Assembly (NCBI GenBank): GCA_002440085.1
Contig: DJRM01000131.1
Location: 1-12,642 of the forward strand
Direction: 5' to 3'
DNA: 12,642 bases
DNA from: Bacteroidales bacterium UBA6360
GTDB lineage: Bacteria; Bacteroidota; Bacteroidia; Bacteroidales; UBA932
This document shows positions 6,504 through 12,172 of this stretch, piece by piece (the first letter of the stretch is position 1; each line of letters begins with the position of its first letter). Made by a program: the position numbers and the translations under genes. The notes below the pieces were generated by a model. The model was not told the DNA's origin. It saw only the letters and a program-made list of their open reading frames with translations, and did not search any database.

Positions 6504-6576
6504 CAGGTTATTCAGAAACAAAACGAGGCTTTGCGAGATACGACAGTGGCTCAGCGAAAGCCGCACATATAATTAT

Positions 6577-9500
6577 ATGGACAAAAAAAGATTCAATCTC
6601 TGGAATTATGTGACCTCGGCGGTCGTGTTCGTCGTTTCCGCGCTCACATATCTTCTCACAATCGAGCCCACCGCATCATTCTGGGATTGCGGGGAGTTCA
6701 TCGCATCGTCATATAAGCTCGAAGTCGGACATCCGCCGGGAAACCCTGTGTTCCAGCTTATTGCACGGTTCTGTACGATGTTTTCGGACAAGATGCACGC
6801 TGCCGTCGCGGTGAACTCGATGAGCGCGATATGCTCTGCGCTGACGATATTTTTCCTCTACCTCACGATAGTTTTTCTCGCGAAACGCATTGTAAAACCC
6901 GATGAAAACGGGCGATATTCCATAGGCAAGGCGCTCGCGATTTACGGAAGCGGAGCCGTCGGGGCACTCGCATACTGCTTCTCCGACACATTTTGGTTCT
7001 CGGCGGTCGAGGGTGAGGTCTATGCGATGTCCTCGCTCTTCACGGCGCTCGTGTTCTGGGCGATGACGAAGTGGTACGAACAGGCGGACGAGCCCTACGC
7101 GAACCGCTGGATTGTGCTGATCTGCTTCCTGATGGGACTTTCGATAGGCGTTCACCTGCTGAACCTGCTGACGATTCCGTGCCTCGTCTTCCTCTATTAT
7201 TACAGGAAGCGCGAAGATAGGGGATATACATTCGGGCAGCTCGTGGGAATCTTTGCACTCTCGTGCGTGATACTGGCGCTTATCCTCTTTGTGATAATAC
7301 CTTACCTTCCGAAGACGGCCGCCTATTTTGACCTGCTTTTCGTGAACACATTCCATCTGCCTTACAACTCGGGGGCGGTTTTCTTCATGGTATTGCTCTT
7401 CGCGCTCTGCTTCTGGGGGCTTTTCGTGACGATGAAAAGGCAGAAGGCGTTTCTCAACACGCTGCTGCTGTGCTTCACGACTATCGTGGTGGGATTTTCC
7501 GTGTTCTCGATTGTGATTATCCGTTCATGCGCACACACGCCGACCAACGAGTACCAGCCCGATAACCCTTTCACCCTCTGCCGCTACCTCAGCCGCGAGC
7601 AGTACGGCAGCACCCCGCTCATTTACGGTCAGTATTTCGACTCGGACTACTACATCGAGGACGACTGGTACTGGGCTCCGATGGACGGGAAGTACATCAA
7701 GGCCCCGTCGTTCGGCAACATCGTCTATAAGAGCGGCGACAAGATGCTCTTTCCGCGTATGTGGAACAGCGGCAACGGCGTGGATGACCGCTACAAGCAG
7801 TTCTACGGCTCCTATATGAAGAACGGAGGCAAGCAGGGCGGACGTTACCGCAAGCCGACTATGGGCGAGAACCTCAGTTTCTTCTTCGACTATCAGCTGA
7901 ACTGGATGTACTGGCGCTATTTCATGTGGAACTTCGCCGGCCGTCAGAATGACGTCCACAGCCCGAGTCCCGGAGAGCTTTTCGAGGGCAACTGGGAGAG
8001 CGGCATCCCGTTCATAGACGAGATACGCCTCGGGGACCAGAGCGACGCCCCGGACTATCTCAAGGAAAACAAGGGCAAGAACCACTACTTCATGCTGCCT
8101 CTGCTTCTGGGACTTATCGGTCTGTTCTTCCAGTTCGCTAGGGACAAGCGCGGCTGCTGGGTTACCTTCCTGCTGTTCTTCATGACGGGAATCGCGATTG
8201 TGATATACCTCAACCAGCCGCCGTTCCAGGTGCGCGAGAGGGACTACGCCTACGCAGGCTCGTTCTACGCCTTCGCGATATGGATCGGGTTCGCGGTGCT
8301 GGCTCTATATACGTGGATTGAGGAACTGCTCGCCAAGAAGAAGGTTTCCTCCGAGACTGCCGGAGCTGCGGTTTCCGCCGCCGTGACGCTTATCTGCCTC
8401 AGCGTGCCTGCCCTGATGGGAGCCGAAAACTGGGACGACCACGACAGAAGCCACCGCCGCACGGCCGTCGAGATGGCCTACAACTATCTCAATTCCTGCG
8501 GCGAGAACGGCATCCTGATAACCCACGGCGACAACGACACCTTCCCGCTCTGGTATGCCCAGGAGGTTGAGGAGTGCCGTCCGGACGTGCGCATCGTGAA
8601 CACATCGCTGCTCGGCACCGACTGGCACATAGACCAGATGAAGTGGGCCTGCAACAAGTCCGCCCCGCTCGATCTGAGCGTCGGCCCGCGCCAGTATCTC
8701 TACGGCACCAACGATTTCGTCCACATCTACGACACCCGCGACAGCGCCATACTCCTTTCCGACGTGATGCGAGTATTCCGACACCCTTCGGCGAAGGTTC
8801 CGCTCTCGTCCGGCAAGATGGTGGATTACATCTGCTCTCGCAAGCTCGTGGTTCCGGTGAACAAGGAGAATGTGATAAAGTACGGAATCCTAGACAAGAA
8901 ATATGAGTCTCAGATTCCGGAGTATATCGTGCTTACGATGTCGCCGAAGAAGGACTACATTTCCAAGCCGGAGCTGTTCATGCTCGACCTGCTCTCGAAC
9001 TATCAGTGGGACAGGCCGATACATCTTCTGAACATGGGCGGAGACCTGAACATGGGCATCAAGGACTATCTTGAATATGACGGATTCTCCTACAAGTTCG
9101 TCCCTATCCGCAACCGTCAGCGCACTTCTGAGGTCGGGTTCGCCGACCCGGACAGGCTCTACGACATGATGACGAACGTCTATAAGTGGGACGCGCTCAG
9201 CTATCCGGACTACTATGCCGACAACCAGCACCTCTACACTTTCTGCGGTGTCCTCTCGCAGCGCGCGCTCTTCGTGAACGTCGCTAAGGAGATGGTCAAG
9301 GCAGGTCATCCTGAGCGTGCGGTAGAGATGCTCGACAAGTGTCAGGCCTGCGTTCCGGAGAAGAACTATCCGCTGGACATTTCCTATCTCGGCTACTCCA
9401 ACGAGCTGATGGTCATGGACATGATTAACCTCTACTATGTCCTCGGAGAGACAGAAAAGGCCTCCGACCTTGCCACCCGTTTCCTCGACAAGATGTTCCA

Positions 9501-9678
9501 GTCCGTCAACTTCTTCTTCCAGTTCTACGACTACGCCAAGGACGATTTCGACCGCGCCCGCAACATGGTCCTCATGGTTCAGGACATAGCCAAGGACAGC
9601 GGCGACGACGCTGTTGTTGCCCTCGTTGACTCCGGCTTTGACCGTCTTCGCGCCGACTACGGCGTTGTGGACGAGTAG
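6577..9678 (+). CDS. DUF2723 (TMEM260-like) GT-C membrane protein, candidate protein O-mannosyltransferase
   Basis: Predicted 1033 residues. The first transmembrane helix (about residues 11-28) is followed by TIEPTASFWDCGEFIASSY and LEVGHPPGNP, the defining DUF2723 motif. Acidic residues D37 and E40 sit in the first extracytoplasmic loop, where GT-C enzymes keep their catalytic acid. About ten more hydrophobic helices run to residue 300, with another group near 495-615. Then comes a large soluble domain including LITHGDNDTFPLWYAQEV, and a C-terminal TPR-like helical region (about 900-1030) with HPERAVEMLDKC. The family is related to animal TMEM260, a protein O-mannosyltransferase; in Bacteroidota such an enzyme could modify secreted proteins, but the substrate is inferred only. 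The start is ATG 6577 (MDKKRFNLWNY); in-frame codons upstream lie in the promoter and leader. Confidence 0.88.
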   Translation: MDKKRFNLWNYVTSAVVFVVSALTYLLTIEPTASFWDCGEFIASSYKLEVGHPPGNPVFQLIARFCTMFSDKMHAAVAVNSMSAICSALTIFFLYLTIVFLAKRIVKPDENGRYSIGKALAIYGSGAVGALAYCFSDTFWFSAVEGEVYAMSSLFTALVFWAMTKWYEQADEPYANRWIVLICFLMGLSIGVHLLNLLTIPCLVFLYYYRKREDRGYTFGQLVGIFALSCVILALILFVIIPYLPKTAAYFDLLFVNTFHLPYNSGAVFFMVLLFALCFWGLFVTMKRQKAFLNTLLLCFTTIVVGFSVFSIVIIRSCAHTPTNEYQPDNPFTLCRYLSREQYGSTPLIYGQYFDSDYYIEDDWYWAPMDGKYIKAPSFGNIVYKSGDKMLFPRMWNSGNGVDDRYKQFYGSYMKNGGKQGGRYRKPTMGENLSFFFDYQLNWMYWRYFMWNFAGRQNDVHSPSPGELFEGNWESGIPFIDEIRLGDQSDAPDYLKENKGKNHYFMLPLLLGLIGLFFQFARDKRGCWVTFLLFFMTGIAIVIYLNQPPFQVRERDYAYAGSFYAFAIWIGFAVLALYTWIEELLAKKKVSSETAGAAVSAAVTLICLSVPALMGAENWDDHDRSHRRTAVEMAYNYLNSCGENGILITHGDNDTFPLWYAQEVEECRPDVRIVNTSLLGTDWHIDQMKWACNKSAPLDLSVGPRQYLYGTNDFVHIYDTRDSAILLSDVMRVFRHPSAKVPLSSGKMVDYICSRKLVVPVNKENVIKYGILDKKYESQIPEYIVLTMSPKKDYISKPELFMLDLLSNYQWDRPIHLLNMGGDLNMGIKDYLEYDGFSYKFVPIRNRQRTSEVGFADPDRLYDMMTNVYKWDALSYPDYYADNQHLYTFCGVLSQRALFVNVAKEMVKAGHPERAVEMLDKCQACVPEKNYPLDISYLGYSNELMVMDMINLYYVLGETEKASDLATRFLDKMFQSVNFFFQFYDYAKDDFDRARNMVLMVQDIAKDSGDDAVVALVDSGFDRLRADYGVVDE

Positions 9679-9694
9679 TTTACAGCGTGAGCAT

Positions 9695-9751
9695 ACAGAA
9701 TATGGGCTAAATCGATGAAAAAGTCTTCGATTTATCCCATATTCTGTTTTT
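9695..9751. terminator. Palindromic repeat copy 1; likely terminator after the DUF2723 gene
   Basis: Two 21-base arms (9695-9715 and 9727-9747) around an 11-base loop, with a single mismatch (C9706 against T9736). The inner core GGGCTAAATCGA is shared with the copies at 10470 and 12555, whereas the outer arm differs (ATAT instead of ACTT) with a matching change in the opposite arm. Five T follow (9747-9751), so it fits an intrinsic terminator, 16 bases after the stop codon at 9678. Confidence 0.85.
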
Positions 9752-9848
9752 GGGGCGGTGGTTGGGTATATAAAATAGGTAGAATATAAAGAAAAAGAAA
9801 TTTTTAGTGTTTCTTTTTTTAGGTTTGGTGTTGTTTCAAACATTTCTG

Positions 9849-9894
9849 CCTATTATTGCTGTACAAAGATTTTTTTAGAAATGGCAATAATAGG
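9849..9894. repeat. 11-bp perfect inverted repeat upstream of parD
   Basis: CCTATTATTGC (9849-9859) is repeated inverted as GCAATAATAGG (9884-9894) with a 24-base spacer. It sits directly upstream of the parDE promoter and may be a second repressor site or a hairpin. Confidence 0.6.
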
Positions 9895-9900
9895 TGGAAT

Positions 9901-9919
9901 GTTACCAAATATTGGTAAC
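9901..9919. promoter_or_regulatory. Candidate ParD/ParDE operator
   Basis: A perfect inverted repeat, GTTACCAA-ata-TTGGTAAC, overlaps the first four bases of the parD -7 box. Ribbon-helix-helix antitoxins typically bind such short palindromes over their own promoter, so autorepression by ParD alone or with ParE is the natural reading. Confidence 0.6.
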
Positions 9920-9923
9920 TTTG
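9916..9923 (+). promoter_or_regulatory. -7 box of the parDE promoter
   Basis: TAACTTTG matches TAnnTTTG; the inferred start site lies about 14 bases before the parD ATG. No clear TTG occurs at the -33 position (about 9893-9896 reads AGGT/GG), so basal activity may be weak. Confidence 0.5.
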
Positions 9924-9940
9924 CCGAAAATCAATTGGCA

Positions 9941-10204
9941 ATGAAGACAACATCAGTGGCTTTGGGCGACTATTTTGAAAATTTTATCCGCACGAATGTT
10001 GAGCGCGGGCGTTATAATAATGCCAGCGAGGTCATCCGTGCGGGTCTTAGATTGCTTGAAGAAAACGAAAGCCGGCTTATGGAACTGAAATCAGCCATAA
10101 GGGCAGGAGAGGAGAGTGGTGTAGTATCAGGCTTCTCTCCGGAGGAGCATCTCAAGAGACTTAAATCCGATTGTCATGACGGGAAGCGTTCTATATACGA
10201 ATAA
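9941..10204 (+). CDS. parD: ParD-type ribbon-helix-helix antitoxin
   Basis: Predicted 87 residues. The first 45 form a ribbon-helix-helix DNA-binding domain: strand MKTTSVALGD, helix YFENFIRTNVERGRY, then NNASEVIRAGLRLLEE, the ParD signature (G-Y-nASEviR-gLR-LE). The C-terminal half (about 46-87) is charged, helical and ends in FSPEEHLKRLKSD, the region that wraps the toxin in this family. It should neutralise ParE and repress its own promoter; a perfect palindrome overlaps the -7 box. I chose ATG 9941, which begins at the DNA-binding strand. In-frame ATGs at 9881 and 9899 would place translation through the palindromes and promoter. The gene overlaps parE by 29 bases, implying translational coupling. 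Confidence 0.9.
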   Translation: MKTTSVALGDYFENFIRTNVERGRYNNASEVIRAGLRLLEENESRLMELKSAIRAGEESGVVSGFSPEEHLKRLKSDCHDGKRSIYE

Positions 10205-10481
10205 GGCTATTGAAGACCTTTCGGGCATATGGGCATATACGGAGGCACATTGGTCACAGAAACAGGCAGATGCCTATTATCTGTCAATAGTTTCTATCTG
10301 TAAGAGACTTGCCGGAGGAGCGGACATATATGCCGTAAAGAAATATGACGAAGTCAGTCCGGGATTGCTTGGCTATAGGGTGAATAAGCACATTGTCTTC
10401 TTCAGGAGGATAGATTCTCAGACTATAATTGTTGTCAGAATCCTGCATGAAAGGATGGATTTAATGCTAAACTTGGGCTAA
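10176..10481 (+). CDS. parE: ParE/RelE-superfamily toxin
   Basis: Predicted 101 residues. The N-terminal helix pair AIEDLSGIWAYTEAHWSQKQ and ADAYYLSIVSICKRLAG matches ParE ('a--DL--I--yt---wg--qA--Y'). The C-terminal sheet contains LGYRVNKHIVFFRR, then IIVVRILHERMDL, the ParE 'yR---v--h-ifyr' and 'v-RILH-rmD' signature. Characterised ParE toxins inhibit DNA gyrase; a ribonuclease-type RelE activity is less likely but cannot be excluded from sequence. It begins inside parD. The last codons (N-L-G) and the stop lie in the left arm of palindromic repeat copy 2, so the repeat forms the gene's end. Confidence 0.9.
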   Translation: MTGSVLYTNKAIEDLSGIWAYTEAHWSQKQADAYYLSIVSICKRLAGGADIYAVKKYDEVSPGLLGYRVNKHIVFFRRIDSQTIIVVRILHERMDLMLNLG

Positions 10482-10514
10482 ATCGAAGGAAAAATTGTCG
10501 ATTTAGCCCAAGTT
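10470..10514. repeat. Palindromic repeat copy 2, overlapping the parE stop codon
   Basis: Perfect 17-base arms (10470-10486 and 10498-10514) around an 11-base loop (10487-10497). The arm core is ACTTGGGCTAAATCGA, as in copy 3. TTCTTTT-like sequence follows (10513-10519), so it could terminate parDE transcription. The TAA stop of parE is the TAA of GGGCTAAATC. Confidence 0.9.
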
Positions 10515-10565
10515 CTTTTGTGTGAATCAGTATCTTTAATTTTGAAACAATCCCATCGGTGCTGT

Positions 10566-10596
10566 TTTGATGTTCCGAAAATATTTCATACATTTG
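10566..10596 (+). promoter_or_regulatory. Orphan promoter in the 403-base gap after parE
   Basis: A -33 TTTG (10566-10569), 19 bases, then a -7 TACATTTG (10589-10596), matching both consensus elements. The nearest plausible gene starts about 285 bases downstream at 10885, so the transcript would be either a long leader or a small RNA. Confidence 0.55.
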
Positions 10597-10599
10597 CCG

Positions 10600-10803
10600 C
10601 GTTGTAGGCGAAAGCCTGCAATTACATATTTGATGAAAGTGTTTTCGCACTGTCCTTAAAGAGAAATCTGACAGTTTCAATAAAAGCAAGGACGACGAAC
10701 AGCACCGTCATCTGTATTCGGTTGCGTGTATTCTACACCCTTCGATACAGGTGTGGGGATTGTTTCAGTTTATTTGCTTTTAGGTTTTGTCAGAACCTCT
10801 CTT
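10600..10803 (+). ncRNA. Candidate structured RNA or long leader
   Basis: This lies in the non-coding gap 10482-10884. Directly after the orphan promoter is an 8-bp hairpin capped by a GAAA tetraloop (10602-10621, one T-G wobble). Then come a small hairpin AGTGT/GCACT (about 10639-10651), a 6-bp long-range pair GTCCTT (10652-10657) with AAGGAC (10688-10693), a GTGTA/TACAC hairpin (10726-10738), and a 6-bp stem AGGTTT/GAACCT (10782-10798) followed by a pyrimidine-rich stretch. No known RNA family is recognised. The 63-codon frame at 10722-10913 does not look like a real protein. The end point is uncertain; the rest of the gap (to 10884) is AT-rich with nothing else evident. Confidence 0.3.
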
Positions 10804-10884
10804 TAGATAAACGAAATCAGGCTCCACACTTTCTGTTTTTATTATTAATCTGCTTGGGGCTGCAGAAATATAATCTTGTTAGTT

Positions 10885-11142
10885 ATGTGCTTGTCAAAGA
10901 AAGAATTCCATGAACTAGTTCGGAGTTTGTTGGGCGAAGAAAATTGTCGGGCAAAATGGACAATTAATGACGACTCGAATCGTGAAGAATCTGTGGAAAT
11001 CGTAGCCAGAATTTCTGTGGAGATTGATGGAAATGCAACGAATGTTGTTGTTAAGAGTTCGACAGAAAATTCAAGAACAAAAATCGAAACCGCGGTGTTG
11101 GCGATAAATGAGAAGATATTGAATCAGATAAAATCTGGTTGA
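10885..11142 (+). CDS. Small protein of unknown function, predicted alpha-beta-beta-beta-alpha (dsRBD-like) layout
   Basis: Predicted 85 residues, not recognised from sequence. By eye the order is: helix SKKEFHELVRSLLGEEN (4-20), strand RAKWTINDD, strand SVEIVARISVEIDG (about 38-51), strand NATNVVVKSST, then helix RTKIETAVLAINEKILNQ (about 64-82). This is the topology and length of a double-stranded-RNA-binding domain, and the final helix begins after a polar turn as in that fold, but key dsRBD lysines (KKxAK) are not conserved, so this is only a structural guess. ATG 10885 is preferred to TTG 10876. The lipoprotein gene starts 19 bases later, probably in the same transcript. Base composition is AT-rich compared with the genes at 1-9678. 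Confidence 0.5.
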   Translation: MCLSKKEFHELVRSLLGEENCRAKWTINDDSNREESVEIVARISVEIDGNATNVVVKSSTENSRTKIETAVLAINEKILNQIKSG

Positions 11143-11161
11143 GTTTTAATGTTGTATAGCT

Positions 11162-11407
11162 ATGAAAAGATGTATTTACATTGTTGTGCTCCTGCTTTGT
11201 TTGGGGGGTTCAATAACGTCTTGCTCTTGTTCTCCTGAGGCAATTGCAAAGAAAGATGCAATTGAAATGAACAGGGCAATTGATAAGTGTGATGCTGATG
11301 CCATGGATAAGGCGGAACGCCGCTCTGAAAAGCACTTAGATAAATATAGAAACGATATGGACAAGTATTTCAGGTATGTTGATACTTATAAAAAGTATCT
11401 TTATTAA
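11162..11407 (+). CDS. Small lipoprotein of unknown function
   Basis: Predicted 81 residues. It has a lipoprotein signal: MKR, a hydrophobic stretch CIYIVVLLLCLGG (4-16), then the lipobox ITSC with Cys21 as the acylated residue. The mature 61-residue part is highly charged (Lys, Asp, Glu, Arg), helical and possibly coiled coil (about residues 27-75), ending in aromatic YFRYVDTYKKYLY. It should be anchored in a membrane facing the periplasm or the surface. No family recognised. It follows the 10885 gene by 19 bases and is followed by a likely intrinsic terminator at 11433-11474. Confidence 0.6.
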   Translation: MKRCIYIVVLLLCLGGSITSCSCSPEAIAKKDAIEMNRAIDKCDADAMDKAERRSEKHLDKYRNDMDKYFRYVDTYKKYLY

Positions 11408-11432
11408 TCTATGTGTGACAGTTGCTTCTAAC

Positions 11433-11474
11433 CCATCCTATGAAAAGCTGATAGGATTCATATGATGGTTTTTT
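11433..11474 (+). terminator. Intrinsic terminator after the small lipoprotein gene
   Basis: CCATCCTATG (11433-11442) pairs with CATATGATGG (11459-11468) at nine of ten positions and is followed by six T (11469-11474). A competing 7-bp hairpin ATCCTAT/ATAGGAT (11435-11441 with 11451-11457) shares the left arm. Confidence 0.6.
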
Positions 11475-11512
11475 GTAATTTATATGATTTTGGTTTTTAG
11501 CGATTACTTGTT

Positions 11513-11731
11513 ATGAGGAATGTTTTTTCTGCTATAACATTATTAGGGGGGCTTGTAACATTGTTGGCTGTGCTAATATTTTTATGTTGCATGATTTTTT
11601 GCCCATCGGAACCACCGCTTTGGCCTCTTACAATGGCGCTATTTAGTCTATGCTTGTCTCTAATAGCAAAGGTTATAGGTATAATCGTGAATGGGTCTTC
11701 CGATAATGATGAGAACGATAGTATTCAATAG
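11513..11731 (+). CDS. Small two-helix membrane protein of unknown function
   Basis: Predicted 72 residues: MRNVFSAITLLGGLV followed by TLLAVLIFLCCMIF, forming a first transmembrane helix (about 5-30). A short loop CPSEPPLWP follows, then a second helix LTMALFSLCLSLIAKVIGII (about 39-58) and an acidic tail with SSDNDENDSIQ. Both ends would lie on the same side of the membrane. No conserved motif is recognised. Neither a good ribosome-binding site nor a clear promoter is seen, and the gene is AT-rich, but the well-formed membrane topology and the terminator 40 bases after the stop support a real gene. It may belong with the adjacent small lipoprotein; that is inference from proximity. Confidence 0.45.
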   Translation: MRNVFSAITLLGGLVTLLAVLIFLCCMIFCPSEPPLWPLTMALFSLCLSLIAKVIGIIVNGSSDNDENDSIQ

Positions 11732-11770
11732 GAATAGATAAGAGGACGCCATCATCTCTGCCTAATATTG

Positions 11771-11798
11771 CGGCGGTTATCCGAAAGGATGGCCGCCG
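11771..11798 (+). terminator. GAAA-capped hairpin terminator upstream of higB
   Basis: A 12-bp stem (11771-11782 with 11787-11798, two G-U wobbles) capped by a GAAA tetraloop and followed by TTTATATTT. It ends transcription from the small membrane protein gene. Its T-rich tail runs straight into the -33 element of the next promoter. Confidence 0.75.
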
Positions 11799-11804
11799 TT
11801 TATA

Positions 11805-11836
11805 TTTGCAAAAAAGAAATCAATTAGTTACTTTTG
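11805..11836 (+). promoter_or_regulatory. higBA promoter, -7 box ending three bases before the start codon
   Basis: A -33 TTTG (11805-11808), 20 bases, then a -7 TACTTTTG (11829-11836), a full consensus match. The ATG of higB starts at 11840, about where transcription should begin, so the mRNA may be leaderless. A 6-bp inverted repeat GCAAAA (11808-11813) / TTTTGC (11832-11837) spans the promoter and could be a repressor site. Confidence 0.7.
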
Positions 11837-11839
11837 CCG

Positions 11840-12172
11840 ATGGAAAGAGAATTGTTCTATTCTGAGGAATACCTGAAGTTTGAGATGGAGTCCGGTGCTC
11901 GGGTTCAGGAGAAACTCAGATATGCTGTCACGATATTGGAGACATTGTCTCCGATACCGACAAAATTTGTCAAAAAGTTGACAAATACGGATTTTTATGA
12001 ACTGAGAATCTCGGCTGATAACGAGGTGAGGGTGATTCTCTTTTCGTTGGATAATGAAAACATCAACTTGGCTTCCAAGGTCGTGTTTCTTTGTGGTTTT
12101 GTCAAGAAAGGAACGAAGGACTATGGACGGGCGTTGACTGTGGCAATGAATATTTTAAGGAGGATGTTATGA
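11840..12172 (+). CDS. higB: HigB-type (Gp49-like) toxin of the RelE/ParE superfamily
   Basis: Predicted 110 residues. It opens RELFYSEEYLKFEMESGARV with a long helix EKLRYAVTILETL. The core is FVKKLTNTDFYELRISADNE followed by VRVILFS, the Gp49/HigB 'vk-L-g-glyElR-----yRi-y' motif with the conserved E-L-R, and VVFLCGFVKKGTKDYGRALT is the closing strand with the 'll--F-KK--kt' motif. Related toxins cleave mRNA on the ribosome. The toxin precedes its antitoxin, the HigBA order, and the two genes overlap by the four bases ATGA. I chose ATG 11840; an in-frame TTG at 11834 lies inside the -7 box and would not be transcribed. Exact substrate is not deducible. Confidence 0.85.
   Translation: MERELFYSEEYLKFEMESGARVQEKLRYAVTILETLSPIPTKFVKKLTNTDFYELRISADNEVRVILFSLDNENINLASKVVFLCGFVKKGTKDYGRALTVAMNILRRML
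12157..12163 (+). promoter_or_regulatory. Strong Shine-Dalgarno site for higA inside higB
   Basis: AAGGAGG lies five bases before the higA ATG and encodes the Arg-Arg near the toxin's C-terminus. Such a full site is unusual in this window and would favour antitoxin synthesis from the shared mRNA, in contrast to the apparently leaderless toxin. Confidence 0.7.

Noticed and set aside
9792..9818. AAAAAGAAA / TTTCTTTTT inverted repeat
   Set aside because: Low-complexity A/T sequence; such pairing is expected by chance.
8890..9843. Long minus-strand open frame opposite the DUF2723 gene (also at 6709-7356, 7525-8085 and 8305-8784)
   Set aside because: These frames lie antisense to a clearly coding gene, have biased Val/Arg/Glu-rich composition expected of mirror frames, and show no family motif.
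9881..9940. Upstream in-frame ATGs extending ParD by up to 20 residues
   Set aside because: They would place translation through the operator palindrome and the -7 box; the ribbon-helix-helix domain starts exactly at ATG 9941.
10602..10738. Group II intron domain V or hammerhead ribozyme in the gap after parE
   Set aside because: The GAAA-capped stem and a TGATGAAA string are suggestive, but the domain V AGC/GUUC pattern and the CUGANGA hammerhead core are absent.
10722..10913. 63-codon plus-strand frame in the gap after parE
   Set aside because: Composition is rich in Phe, Leu and Cys without clear membrane topology, it overlaps the better gene at 10885, and it has no ribosome-binding site; treated as part of an untranslated or RNA region.
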